Positions 45,168-53,998 are shown, numbered from the stretch's first letter. The stretch is DNA of 64,000 nucleotides from UBA5066 sp046331465 (GCA_046331465.1 JAXLQV010000002.1:124001-188000); one strand, 5' to 3'. Notes: generated by a model not told the origin, from the letters alone. Numbers and translations: made by a program.

Positions 45168-46139
45168 ATGCTTCCGAGCTTCCGCTACGTCCGTCCCCGC
45201 TCCGTCGCCGAGGCGGTGAAGCTCCTCGCCGAGCCGGGCGCCCGCGCCCACGCCGGCGGCACCGACCTCGTCGGCTGCCTCCGCGACGAGGTCTTCGACG
45301 CGAAGTCCGTCGTCAGCCTCTCGGGGCTCGCCGACCTGAAGGGGGTTTCCGCCACTAAGGACGGGGGCCTCCGCATCGGCGCGCTCGCGACGCTCGCCGA
45401 GATCGCGCGGCACCCCGAGATCGCGAAGGGGTGGCCGGGGCTCGGCCAGGGCGCGGCGGCGGCCGCGAGCCCGCAGCTTCGAAACCAGGGGACGCTCGGC
45501 GGGAACCTCTGCCAGCGCCCGCGCTGCTGGTACTTCCGCGGCGACTTCCACTGCGCGCGGAAGGGGGGCGAGACCTGCTTCGCCGCCTCCGGCGAGAACA
45601 CCTACCACGCCATCTTCGGCGGCTCCGGCTGCTACATCGTCCACCCCTCCGACACGGCCTCGCCCCTCGTCGCCCTCCAGGCGACGGTGAAGATCTCCGG
45701 CCCGAAGGGGCCGCGGAGCCTCCCCGTCGAGAAGCTCTTCGTCCTCCCGGCGGTCGACCACACGCGCGAGACCGTCCTCGCCCCGGGCGAGCTGATCACC
45801 GAGGTCCACCTCCCCCCGCCCCTCGCGGGGGGGAAGGGCCTCTACCGCAAGGTCCGCGCCCGCGGCGCGTGGGACTTCGCCCTCGGCGGCGTCGCCCTGG
45901 CGCTCTCCGTGAAGGAGGGCAAGGTCGCCTCGGCGCGCGTCGTCCTCTCGGGCGTCGCGCCGACGCCGTGGCGCGTCCCCGAGGTGGAGAAGCTCCTCGT
46001 CGGCAAGGCGCTCGACGGAAGGCTCGCGGCCGAGGCCGCCGAGCTCGCCGTGAAGGGGGCCGAGCCGATGTCGGACAACGACTACAAGGTGCCGCTCGTG
46101 AAGGGAGCGGTCGAGGAAGCTCTCCTCTCCCTCGCCTGA
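45168..46139 (+). CDS. FAD-binding subunit with [4Fe-4S] motif (PaoB type)
   Basis: 323 aa. The FAD-binding fold of CoxM/XdhB: HAGGTDLVG and GTLGGNLCQ flavin loops, and the C-terminal CO-dehydrogenase flavoprotein domain. It has the extra four-Cys pattern of PaoB: Cys in NLCQRPRCWYFR, then FHCARKGGETC, consistent with the additional [4Fe-4S] cluster known in PaoABC. Electrons would go from Mo through two [2Fe-2S] to FAD and this cluster. ATG 45168 is 4 bp after the large subunit gene. No PaoD-like cofactor chaperone or mobA follows. Confidence 0.9.
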   Translation: MLPSFRYVRPRSVAEAVKLLAEPGARAHAGGTDLVGCLRDEVFDAKSVVSLSGLADLKGVSATKDGGLRIGALATLAEIARHPEIAKGWPGLGQGAAAAASPQLRNQGTLGGNLCQRPRCWYFRGDFHCARKGGETCFAASGENTYHAIFGGSGCYIVHPSDTASPLVALQATVKISGPKGPRSLPVEKLFVLPAVDHTRETVLAPGELITEVHLPPPLAGGKGLYRKVRARGAWDFALGGVALALSVKEGKVASARVVLSGVAPTPWRVPEVEKLLVGKALDGRLAAEAAELAVKGAEPMSDNDYKVPLVKGAVEEALLSLA

Positions 46140-46150
46140 GCCGCGCAGAC

Positions 46151-46202
46151 TGTAGAGTGCAGACCAGACCCCATCTCCTGGGGGTCTGGTCTACGTTCTA
46201 CA
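46151..46202. terminator. Long bidirectional hairpin between paoB-like gene and plsC-like gene
   Basis: A 12-bp perfect stem AGACCAGACCCC / GGGGTCTGGTCT (46161-46172 and 46181-46192) is extended beyond a 4-nt internal loop by TGTAGA / TCTACA. The TAG stop of the acyltransferase gene (46198-46200) lies inside the outer arm. It can terminate both convergent units; T-richness is poor. Confidence 0.65.
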
Positions 46203-47514
46203 TTCTGCGATCCGCGGCGAGGAGCTCGATCTCGGCGGAGATCGCGGCCCTCTCGGCGAGGAGGCGCGCGAAGGCGCGGCGGCGGAACAGCGAGAGGCCG
46301 AGGGCGCGGAGCGCGGCGGACGTCGCCTCCCACCGCTCGAGGAGAAGGAGCGCGAGGGTCCCGCAAAGGGGGAGCGCGAGGCCGACGAGGAGGCCGAGCG
46401 GGAGGCTCCAGGCGAGGCCGGCGGCGGTCCCGAGGGCGATCCAGGTGAGCGGGAAGAAGACGAACGCGCCGAGGACCTTGATCGTGGCGACCATGTCGGC
46501 GTCGCCGCGGGAGAGACGCCTCGCGAGCGGGCCGATCAGGTTGTAGGCCGGGGCGTGCGCGAGGAGGCCGAGGAGCGCGGGCGGGGCGAGGAAGAGCGCG
46601 ACGAGGAGGGCGGTGAACGTCGACGCGGCGAGCTCGGCGCGCGCCGCCCCCGCGTCGAGGCCCGCGGGCACGAGGCCGGCCGCGTCGAGGACGCGCGAGA
46701 AGCGGCGGAGGCGCGCGGCGAGCGCGGCGAGGCGCTCCGGCCCGCTCTCGCGGAGGCGGCCCGCGCCCTCGAGGAGGAGCTGCCGGCGCGCGAGGCGCGC
46801 TTCGAGCCCCTCGGCCTCGCCTCCGCCGGGGAGGAGCGCCTCCGCGAACGTCGCGAGCGCGAGCGCCTCGCGGTCGTCCGCCTGGAGCGTCGCCCCCTCG
46901 AGCGCGGCCCTCACGCGGTCCGTGAGCGCCTTCACGGCGGTCCGCGGAGGCTCGCCCTTCTCGTCGAGCGGGATCGGCTCCACCGTGAACGGCTCGGCGA
47001 CGCGGAGGAGCGCCTCGCTCCGGAAGAGGTCGCGCGCCTCGTACGTGAGCCCCGCCGGGACGATGGTCACCGGCCCCTCCGCCGCGGCGCCGAGCGCGAT
47101 CCTCGCCGCTCCCGACTTCAGCGGCATGAGGCGCGGCGCGTCGTGCGAGATTCCCTCGGGGAAGAGCGCGAGGACGCCCCCGCGTTTCAGGAGCGCGCGC
47201 GCCGCCGCGAACGTCTCCCGGTTCCTCCGCACGTCCGCGTCGGCGTCCTGCGGGCGGTAGACGGGGATCGAGTCGAACGCCTTCACGAAGAGCGAGACGA
47301 ACGGCATGGAGAAGAGGGGCGACTTCGCGAGGAACGCGACGGGGCGCGGCGAGAGGCAGAGGAGGAGGAGCGGGTCCATCAGCCCGTTCGGGTGGTTCAG
47401 GACGAGGATCGTCGGTCCCGCGGCGGGGATCCGCTCGAGCCCCGAGGCTTCGACGCGCCGGTAGAAGACCCTGAGGACGAGGCGCGAGACGGCCGTCGCC
47501 GCGCCGCGGATCAC
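46198..47514 (-). CDS. PlsC-type lysophospholipid acyltransferase with C-terminal membrane segments
   Basis: 438 aa. The acyltransferase motif N-H-x4-D is at 40-47 (NHPNGLMDP), then the FVKAFDSIPVYRP region and FPEGISHDAP (motif III). About residues 1-240 form the catalytic domain; residues 240-330 are a charged helical region; at least three membrane helices lie at the C-terminus (TALLVALFLAPPALLGLLA, then two more). GTG 47514 overlaps the stop of the SPNS-like transporter gene by 4 bp, so the two are translationally linked. The acceptor is likely a lysophospholipid or glycerol-phosphate-type lipid; the transporter next door favours lysophospholipid. Confidence 0.88.
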   Translation of the reverse strand: MIRGAATAVSRLVLRVFYRRVEASGLERIPAAGPTILVLNHPNGLMDPLLLLCLSPRPVAFLAKSPLFSMPFVSLFVKAFDSIPVYRPQDADADVRRNRETFAAARALLKRGGVLALFPEGISHDAPRLMPLKSGAARIALGAAAEGPVTIVPAGLTYEARDLFRSEALLRVAEPFTVEPIPLDEKGEPPRTAVKALTDRVRAALEGATLQADDREALALATFAEALLPGGGEAEGLEARLARRQLLLEGAGRLRESGPERLAALAARLRRFSRVLDAAGLVPAGLDAGAARAELAASTFTALLVALFLAPPALLGLLAHAPAYNLIGPLARRLSRGDADMVATIKVLGAFVFFPLTWIALGTAAGLAWSLPLGLLVGLALPLCGTLALLLLERWEATSAALRALGLSLFRRRAFARLLAERAAISAEIELLAADRRM

Positions 47515-48767
47515 GCGCGGCGGCCCGAGACGGCGCCCCACGTCCAGATCGCGCCGCCGACGAGGAACGCGACCGGAACGAGGAGGACGGCGGACTGCAG
47601 CGACGAGGCGTCGGAGAGCGCGCCGAGGAGCGGCGGCGAGGGGACGTCGCCGAGGACGTGGATCGTGAAGTTGCACGCGGCGACGGCCGCCGCCCGCTGC
47701 CACGGGAGGACGTCGTTGACGATCGCCGAGTTGATCGGGCCGGTCGAGGCGAAGACGAGGAGCTGCGCGACGACGAGCGACGGGAGGTAGACCGAGCGGC
47801 CCGGCGCCGTCAGCGCGACGAACGCGAACGGGACCGCGAGGAGCGTCGAGACTCCGGAGACCCAGAGGTACGCCTCCTTCGTCCTCTTCAGGAGCGCGTC
47901 GCCGACGAAGCCGCCCGCGAACGTCCCGACGAAGCCGGTGACGACGACGACGAGGCCGAACTGGACCGTCGCCGCCTCCTTCGGGACGCCGCGGACCCGC
48001 TCGAGGAACGACGGCATCCAGAACGCCATCCCGCCGATGCCGAACGTGTAGGCCGCGTAGCCGAGGACGGCGATCCGGTAGGGGCGGTTCTTCGCGAGAG
48101 CGAGGTACGAGCCCCAGCCGCTCTCCGTCGAGACCCCTTCGGGCGGGGCCTCGCCCGCCTCGGTGGATCCGCGCGGGGGGTCGGGCAGCGTCAGCGCGAG
48201 GAGCGCGAGGAGGAGGCCCGGGAGGCCCGCCACGAAGAACGCGGACCGCCAGCCGAGGTGCGTGTCGGCGTAGCCGCCGACGATGTAGCCGAGTGCCGAG
48301 CCGATCGGGATGGCGCAGAAGAAGATCGCGTAGACGCGGCCCCGTTTCTCCTTCGAGAAGTAGTCGGCGAGGAGGCTCGGCGCGATCGTGCCGTACGCGG
48401 CCTCGCCGATCCCGACGGTGGCGCGGGCGGCGAAGAGCGAGAAGAAGCTCCTCGCGAGGCCCGCCCCGGCGGTCGCGAGGCTCCAGACGAAGACGCCGAG
48501 CGCGAGGAGGCGCGGGCGCGAGCCGCGGTCGCCGAGGACGCCGAAGAAGGGCGAGGCGACCATGTAGACGACGATGAAGCCCGTCATGAGCGAGCCGGCC
48601 TGCGTGTCGCTGAGCTTCAGCTCCGACGCGCGGAGGCTCTCCACGAGCGACGAGACGACGTAGCGGTCGAGGTAGTTGAAGAGGTTGACGAGGGTCAGGA
48701 CGGCGAGGCCGCGCGCCGCGAGGCGGGCGGTCACGGCGCCCGGGCCGGCCGGTGCGGACTCGCTCAT
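47511..48767 (-). CDS. Spinster (SPNS)-family MFS transporter
   Basis: 418 aa, 12 membrane helices. It matches the Spinster branch of the MFS well: NLFNYLDRYVV (helix 1), VGIGEAAYGTIAPSLLAD with IFFCAIPIGSALGYIVGG (helices 4-5), and GDVPSPPLLGALSD near the C-terminus, all like human SPNS1 by recall. Animal SPNS1 moves lysophospholipids and SPNS2 moves sphingosine-1-phosphate; bacterial members are structural models for them. The overlapping plsC-type gene suggests it brings in lysophospholipid for reacylation. ATG 48767 follows a TAAAAC hexamer by 12 nt. Confidence 0.88.
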   Translation of the reverse strand: MSESAPAGPGAVTARLAARGLAVLTLVNLFNYLDRYVVSSLVESLRASELKLSDTQAGSLMTGFIVVYMVASPFFGVLGDRGSRPRLLALGVFVWSLATAGAGLARSFFSLFAARATVGIGEAAYGTIAPSLLADYFSKEKRGRVYAIFFCAIPIGSALGYIVGGYADTHLGWRSAFFVAGLPGLLLALLALTLPDPPRGSTEAGEAPPEGVSTESGWGSYLALAKNRPYRIAVLGYAAYTFGIGGMAFWMPSFLERVRGVPKEAATVQFGLVVVVTGFVGTFAGGFVGDALLKRTKEAYLWVSGVSTLLAVPFAFVALTAPGRSVYLPSLVVAQLLVFASTGPINSAIVNDVLPWQRAAAVAACNFTIHVLGDVPSPPLLGALSDASSLQSAVLLVPVAFLVGGAIWTWGAVSGRRA

Positions 48768-48779
48768 GCTGGTCGGGAC

Positions 48780-48785
48780 GTTTTA
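48780..48785 (-). promoter_or_regulatory. Candidate -10 element for the SPNS-like transporter gene
   Basis: Minus-strand TAAAAC, 12 nt before ATG 48767, in the 52-bp divergent gap; no Shine-Dalgarno sequence. Confidence 0.4.
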
Positions 48786-48806
48786 CACGATCCGGAGCGG
48801 TTCTGA

Positions 48807-48812
48807 GACGAT
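48807..48812 (+). promoter_or_regulatory. Candidate -10 element for the secreted glycosidase-like gene, leaderless type
   Basis: GACGAT preceded by TGA, 7 nt before ATG 48820. The same GACGAT box at the same spacing precedes the LhgO-like gene, which supports it despite the non-consensus first base. Confidence 0.4.
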
Positions 48813-48819
48813 TCGCCGG

Positions 48820-51800
48820 ATGAGACGCCTCCTCCGGGCGGGAGCAGTCTTCGCCGCAGCGCTCCTCGCCGCCGCCCCGCCGGGACGGGCGGCGGCCTCC
48901 GAGGCCTCGCCGTACGGCGTGAACGCCCACGCCCCCGGCGGGGACGACCTGCGGCTCCTCCTCGACCGGGCCCAGGAGGCGCGCCTCGGCTGGGTCCGGA
49001 TCGACTTCCTCTGGTCGTCCGTCGAGCCGTCCCGCGGGAAGCGGGATTGGGCCCTCTACGACGAGATCGTCCGCGAGGCGCGGGCGCGCGGCGTCGAGGT
49101 CTACGCGAGCCTCGGCGGGACGCCCGCCTGGGCGACGGACGGTCCCGCCGGCAGCGGCGTGCCGCGCGACGTGGCCGACTGGCGGGCCTTCGTCTCCGAA
49201 TCCGCGCGGCGCTACCGGGGCCGGGTGAAGGCGTGGGGCGTCTGGAACGAGCCGAACCTCTCCGGCTTCTGGGCGGGGACGCGCGCGCAGTACCTCGACC
49301 TCCTCCTGCGCCCCGCGGCCGAGGAGATCCGGAAGGCGGACCCGGACGCCCTCGTCTGCGGTCCCGAGCTCGCCCACCTCACCTCGGGCGGGGCGAGCTG
49401 GTACGACTGGCTCCTCGAGTCGATGCGGCGCGCGCGCGACGTGATCGACGTCGTCACGCACCACGTGTACGACCGGGACGGGAGCGGGGGCGTCACGCGG
49501 AAGCTCGACGCGTCGACGACGTTCGGGGGCGACCCGCGCTTCTGGGACCTCGTGGCGCCGTCCGTGCGCGAGGTCCTCCGCTACGCCGGCGCGGACGACA
49601 AGCCGGTCTGGCTCACCGAGACGGGCTGGGCCTCCGACGAGGTCGGCGAGGCGGCCCAGTCGACGTTCCTCGTCGGGCTCCTCGGCGACTGGTTCGGGCG
49701 GGCGGGGGAGCCGTCGTGGGTGAAGAAGGTCTTCGTCTACGAGCTCGTCGACGACGGGAGCGCGGGGGTCCCGAAGTGGGGCCTCCTCCGTCCCGACCGG
49801 ACGCCGAAGGCGGCCTTCACGGGGCTCTCCACGTTCACGTCGGCCTACCCTCCGTACGGCGACGCGGCCTCGCTCGTCTCGGCGGTCGTCCCGGGGCAGG
49901 TCGCTCCCGGCGTCGCCGTCCCGGTGACGGTGACGCTCCGGAACACGGGGCGCGCGACCTGGACGCGCGAGGCGGGGTACGCCCTCGCGCCGCTCGCGGA
50001 CGCGGCGCTCCTCGCGCCGGGGCGCGTGCCGCTCCCCTCCTCGCGCTCCGTCGCGACGGGGGAGACGGCGACGTTCTCCTTCCCGATGACGGCGCCGCGC
50101 GACGGGACCTTCGGGCCGGAGTGGCGGCTCGTCACCGAGGAGGGGACGCCCTTCGGGCCGGCGATCGCGCGGACGGTGACGGCCTCGGGCGGCTGCGCCG
50201 CGCCGGCCGCACCGGTGGTGACGGCCGCGCCGGGAGGTTCCGTCTCCGCGGGCGCGCTCGCCCTCTTCGCGTGGGGCGCGGGCGACCCCTCCGCGCGGTA
50301 CCGCGTGCAGGCCGGGACGCTCCCGCCGTCCGGGGAGCCGGCGGTCCTCGTCGACAGGGAGGTCGCCGGCCCGCCCTTCGCCTGGAGCGTGGACCTCGGG
50401 GCGGGCGCGACGGCCGCGTTCCGCGTGGCCGCCGTGAACGCCTGCGGCGCGGCCGGGCCGTACTCGGCGCTGACGACGTTCCGCGTGGTCGCGCCGCCGG
50501 CCGCCGTCGTCCCGACGCGGGGGCAGGGCGTGCCGTGGCTCGTGAGGGCGGGCGAGACGGCGCCGACCGCGCTCCTCGCCTTCCGCAACGTCGGCGGAAC
50601 GGCTGCCGCCGTCCGCTTCGAGTCGACGGAGAGCGCGTTCGCGGTGACGCCGCTCTCGGCGACGCTCGCGCCGGGCGAGGAGGCGACGCTCCTCCTCTCG
50701 GCACGGCCCGGCGCCACGACGACGCCGGGCGTCCGCGCGGGGCGCGTCGTCGCGACGTGGGGTGGCGGCGTCGCCTCGACGCCCGTCGCCATGGCCGTCG
50801 CCTCGGGCGGGACGGGGAGCGCGCGCGTCAGCGTCTCGCCGCCCGAGCTCCTCCTCCTCGCGCCGGCGGGACAGCCGACGGTCTCGGCCGAGGTCGTCGT
50901 CACGAACCCGGGACCCGCGCCCGTCCTCCTCGCGCCGGTGATCGACCCGGGAGGCGGCTGGCTCTCCGTCGCGGCGGCCGACCTCGCGACGCCGATCCCC
51001 GCGAAGGGGACGCGCCGGCTCCGCCTCACCGCGGACCGGCGTCTCCGGACGGCGGAGGACGGCGCCTCGCCCGTCCGCACCCTCCTTTCTCTCGTCGCCG
51101 CGGGCGGAGAAGAGGACGACCGCGTCGACGTCCCCGTCGTCGACGCCGTCCCCGCGCCGCGGGGCCCGGCGCCGGGGCGCGGGCCCGTCCCCGCCGGGAC
51201 GGCGTCGTGGGTCGTCCCGACCGCGGTGAGGATGGCCGGCGCCCTCGGACAGGCCTTCTCGTCGTCCCTCGTCCTGCGCAACCACGCCGACGCCCCGGCG
51301 GCGGTCGCCGTCTACGCGACCCCCGCGGGCGCGGACGGCGAGCGAGACGCGGTGCGCGCCGTCGTCGAGGTCCCGCCCAACGGCTCGCTCCTCTTCGACG
51401 ACGCGCTCCCCGTCCTCTTCGGCGACACGGACGTGGCCGTCCACCTCGAGGTCCGCGGCCCCCCGACGCTCGCGGTGCGGAGCGTCGTCACCGGGACGTC
51501 CCCCGCGGGCGGCCGCTTCACGGCCGAGGTCCCGGCGGTCGCCGCGGGAGAGGGGACCGGCGCCGGGCGGCGGCCGCTCCTCCTCCCCGGCCTGAAGGTG
51601 ACGAACGCGGTCCGGTGCAACGTCGTCCTCGCCGAGACGGCCGGGCGGAGCGCCCGCGTCGCTCTCCGGCTCTTCGACTCCTCCGGCCGTCCCCTCGGGC
51701 GGGGGGAGGTCGCGGTCCCCGCGTGGGGGAGCGCGCAGCTCGCGCTCGCGTCGGCCGTCGGCCTCCCGGGCCCCGTTCCCGAGGCCTCGAGCCTTCGCGT

Positions 51801-52713
51801 CGAGCCGCTCGAGGGGGACGGCCGCGTCGTCGCGCTCGCGACGCTCGTCGACAACGTCTCCGCGAGCTTCTCCGTCGTGACGGGGCGGCCGGCGCCGCAG
51901 GACGCGAGCGATGGCGCCGGTCCCCAGGTGGTCGCGTCGATCGTCCAGGCGGCGGGGAAGGGCGCCTACTTCACGACCGAGCTCTCGGTCGCGACGGCGG
52001 CCCCGTCCGCCGCGCCGCTGAAGCTGACGTACGCCTTCGCGGGGACGAACGCGGACGGCGCGCCGATCCGCGGGAGCGTCGAGCGGGAGTCGCTCCTCCC
52101 GCGGGACGGTGCCCTCCCCATCGACGTCGGCCGCAACGTCGTCCTCTCGCTCTTCGCCCGAGGGCCGGCGACGAACACGTCGGGCTCGCTCCGGATCGAG
52201 GGGGACGGCGCCGGCCGCGTCCTCGCGCGCGCGGCCGTCTCGACGCCGCTCGACCTCGCCGACACCTCGCGCGGGACGATGACGGCCGAGCTGCCCGCCG
52301 TCGGTCCCGCCTCGCCGGAGGTCGTCGGCGCGGGGCTCCCCGCGGCCGTCCTGCCGGGCCTCCGTTCTTGGCGCCGCGAGAGGGTGAACCTGATCGTCAC
52401 CGAGGTGACGGGCGCTCCCGCCCGGGTCGTCCTGCGGCTCTCCGCCGACGGCGACGTCCCGCGCGGGGAGCGCGAGCTCCTCGTCGGGCCGTTCGAGAAG
52501 GCGCAGCTCGACGACCTCTGGAACGGTCCGTCGGGCTTCGGCCTCGGCCCCGCCCCGGTCGACCGCCTCGTGCTCGCCGCGCACGGCACGGGGACGGAGG
52601 GGGGCCGCGTCGTCGTGGCGGCGACGACGGTCGACAACGCCACGAACGGCGTCCGGATCCAGCTCCTCGCGCCGCCCGGCCCGGCGCCGCTCGCCGGCCC
52701 CTCGGGGCGCTGA
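48820..52713 (+). CDS. Large secreted protein: glycosidase-like TIM barrel plus Ig-like modules
   Basis: 1297 aa. Signal peptide to about residue 26. Residues 30-345 form a GH39/GH5-like (beta/alpha)8 domain with the acid/base Glu144 in WGVWNEPNLSGFW and nucleophile Glu267 in VWLTETGWAS. Then come an NBR1-type Ig-like module (about 345-450; PVTVTLRNTGRATW), a fibronectin-like module, an ASPM-type Ig module (VRFESTESAFAVTPLSATL), and two or more C-terminal beta modules repeating ...VVPTAVRMAGALGQAFSSS... and ...VVASIVQAAGKGAYFTTEL.... No anchor is visible at the C-terminus. Likely acts on an extracellular glycan; substrate unknown. Confidence 0.82.
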   Translation: MRRLLRAGAVFAAALLAAAPPGRAAASEASPYGVNAHAPGGDDLRLLLDRAQEARLGWVRIDFLWSSVEPSRGKRDWALYDEIVREARARGVEVYASLGGTPAWATDGPAGSGVPRDVADWRAFVSESARRYRGRVKAWGVWNEPNLSGFWAGTRAQYLDLLLRPAAEEIRKADPDALVCGPELAHLTSGGASWYDWLLESMRRARDVIDVVTHHVYDRDGSGGVTRKLDASTTFGGDPRFWDLVAPSVREVLRYAGADDKPVWLTETGWASDEVGEAAQSTFLVGLLGDWFGRAGEPSWVKKVFVYELVDDGSAGVPKWGLLRPDRTPKAAFTGLSTFTSAYPPYGDAASLVSAVVPGQVAPGVAVPVTVTLRNTGRATWTREAGYALAPLADAALLAPGRVPLPSSRSVATGETATFSFPMTAPRDGTFGPEWRLVTEEGTPFGPAIARTVTASGGCAAPAAPVVTAAPGGSVSAGALALFAWGAGDPSARYRVQAGTLPPSGEPAVLVDREVAGPPFAWSVDLGAGATAAFRVAAVNACGAAGPYSALTTFRVVAPPAAVVPTRGQGVPWLVRAGETAPTALLAFRNVGGTAAAVRFESTESAFAVTPLSATLAPGEEATLLLSARPGATTTPGVRAGRVVATWGGGVASTPVAMAVASGGTGSARVSVSPPELLLLAPAGQPTVSAEVVVTNPGPAPVLLAPVIDPGGGWLSVAAADLATPIPAKGTRRLRLTADRRLRTAEDGASPVRTLLSLVAAGGEEDDRVDVPVVDAVPAPRGPAPGRGPVPAGTASWVVPTAVRMAGALGQAFSSSLVLRNHADAPAAVAVYATPAGADGERDAVRAVVEVPPNGSLLFDDALPVLFGDTDVAVHLEVRGPPTLAVRSVVTGTSPAGGRFTAEVPAVAAGEGTGAGRRPLLLPGLKVTNAVRCNVVLAETAGRSARVALRLFDSSGRPLGRGEVAVPAWGSAQLALASAVGLPGPVPEASSLRVEPLEGDGRVVALATLVDNVSASFSVVTGRPAPQDASDGAGPQVVASIVQAAGKGAYFTTELSVATAAPSAAPLKLTYAFAGTNADGAPIRGSVERESLLPRDGALPIDVGRNVVLSLFARGPATNTSGSLRIEGDGAGRVLARAAVSTPLDLADTSRGTMTAELPAVGPASPEVVGAGLPAAVLPGLRSWRRERVNLIVTEVTGAPARVVLRLSADGDVPRGERELLVGPFEKAQLDDLWNGPSGFGLGPAPVDRLVLAAHGTGTEGGRVVVAATTVDNATNGVRIQLLAPPGPAPLAGPSGR

Positions 52714-52762
52714 CGGGAGGGGACGCACGAGGTTCGTGCGTGACGGCCCGCGGCTCCGGTGC

Positions 52763-52768
52763 GACGAT
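52763..52768 (+). promoter_or_regulatory. Candidate -10 element for the LhgO-like gene, leaderless type
   Basis: TGC-GACGAT followed by six G and then ATG 52775. The G run could also act as a weak Shine-Dalgarno sequence, so the leaderless reading is less certain here. Confidence 0.4.
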
Positions 52769-52774
52769 GGGGGG

Positions 52775-53899
52775 ATGGACGCCGACGTCGTCGTCGTGGG
52801 GGGCGGGGTGGTCGGCCTCGCGTGCGCGGCCGGGCTGTCGCGCGCGGGCCTCCAGGTCGTCGTCGCCGAGCGGCACGCGACGGCCGGCCAGGAGACGAGC
52901 TCGCGGAACAGCCAGGTCCTCCACGCGGGGATCTACTACGCGCCGGGGTCGCTGAAGACGCGCCTCTGCCTCGCCGGCAACCGGAGCCTCGCCGCGTTCT
53001 GCGAAGCGCACGGCGTGCCGTTCCGGCGGATCGGGAAGTGGCTCCTCGCGCTGACGCCCGGGGAGGAGCCGCGGCTCGCCGAGGTCGTCGCGGGGGGGCG
53101 GGCGAACGGCGTCGCGCTCGAGGAGGTGCCGATCGCGCGCTTCCGCGAGGAGGAGCCGCACGCCCGCGCCACGGCGGCCGTCCTCTCGCCGACGACCGGC
53201 ATCCTCGACGTCCACGGCCTCCTCCGCGCGCTTCGCGTCCTCGCCGAGGAGAACGGGACGAGCTTCGCGTTCCGGCACGCGCTGAAGGCCGCGAGCCCCG
53301 TCCCGGGCGGGTTCGAGCTCGTCTTCGAGGATCCCGCGGGCGAGGAGGTCCGGCTGACGGCGCCCCGCGTCGTGAACGCCGCGGGCCTCGACGCGGACAC
53401 CGTCGCGGCGATGCCCGGCCTCGACGTCGACGCGGCGGGCTACCGGCAGACCTGGACGAAGGGGAGCTACTTCCGCGTCCGCTCCGCGCGCCGGCACCTC
53501 GCCCGGCGCCTCCTCTACCCGGTCCTCCCGGCGGGCTACGGCAGCCTCCTCGGGATCCACCTGACGGTGGACCTCGACGGCGAGCTGAAGTTCGGCCCCG
53601 ACATCGAGGTCTTCGCCGGGCGCCGCCAGGACTACGCGGTCGACGAGGGGCGGCGGGACTCCTTCCTCGCGGCGGCGCGGCGCTACCTCCCTTCGCTCGA
53701 GCCCGAGGACCTCGCGCCCGACCAGTCCGGCATCCGCCCGCGCCTCCAGGCGATCGGCGCCCCGTTCCGCGACTTCGTCATCGCCGAGGAGTCCGCGCGC
53801 GGGCTCCCGGGCTGGGTGAACCTCGTCGGGATCGAGTCTCCCGGCCTGACGAGCTGCCTCGAGATCGCGCGCGAGGTGACGACGCTCCTCTCGGCCTGA
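52775..53899 (+). CDS. FAD-dependent L-2-hydroxyglutarate oxidase-like protein
   Basis: 374 aa, DAO/GlpD-type flavoprotein. The dinucleotide fold VVVVGGGVVGLACA starts at residue 5, followed by the LhgO-type SSRNSQVLHAGIYYAPGSLK, and the C-terminal VNLVGIESPGLTSCLEIA. LhgO oxidises L-2-hydroxyglutarate to 2-oxoglutarate, passing electrons to quinone; related enzymes act on other hydroxy acids. ATG 52775 is chosen over an upstream GTG at 52736 because the Rossmann strand should lie near the N-terminus. No csiD or gab genes are nearby. Confidence 0.85.
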   Translation: MDADVVVVGGGVVGLACAAGLSRAGLQVVVAERHATAGQETSSRNSQVLHAGIYYAPGSLKTRLCLAGNRSLAAFCEAHGVPFRRIGKWLLALTPGEEPRLAEVVAGGRANGVALEEVPIARFREEEPHARATAAVLSPTTGILDVHGLLRALRVLAEENGTSFAFRHALKAASPVPGGFELVFEDPAGEEVRLTAPRVVNAAGLDADTVAAMPGLDVDAAGYRQTWTKGSYFRVRSARRHLARRLLYPVLPAGYGSLLGIHLTVDLDGELKFGPDIEVFAGRRQDYAVDEGRRDSFLAAARRYLPSLEPEDLAPDQSGIRPRLQAIGAPFRDFVIAEESARGLPGWVNLVGIESPGLTSCLEIAREVTTLLSA

Positions 53900-53946
53900 T
53901 CGCCGCGGCGGCCCCGCGCCGTGGCTCCTCCCGCGGACCGTCCTGC

Positions 53947-53952
53947 TAGAGT
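53947..53952 (+). promoter_or_regulatory. Candidate extended -10 element for the HD-GYP gene
   Basis: CCTGC-TAGAGT, the same extended form as uppP and the M1 gene. Here the leader would be about 40 nt and contains the GGAGG Shine-Dalgarno sequence. Confidence 0.5.
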
Positions 53953-53998
53953 TCCCGTCGCTGCGGGTCGATCCGGTCCACCCGGCCACGGAGGCAGG

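Noticed and set aside
46198..52728. Very long open frame on the minus strand (over 2100 codons)
   Set aside because: Only its first 438 codons from the plsC start are real. The rest is the antisense of the large secreted protein and out-of-frame MFS sequence, with low-complexity Arg/Asp/Gly/Pro composition; such shadows arise from the GC bias.
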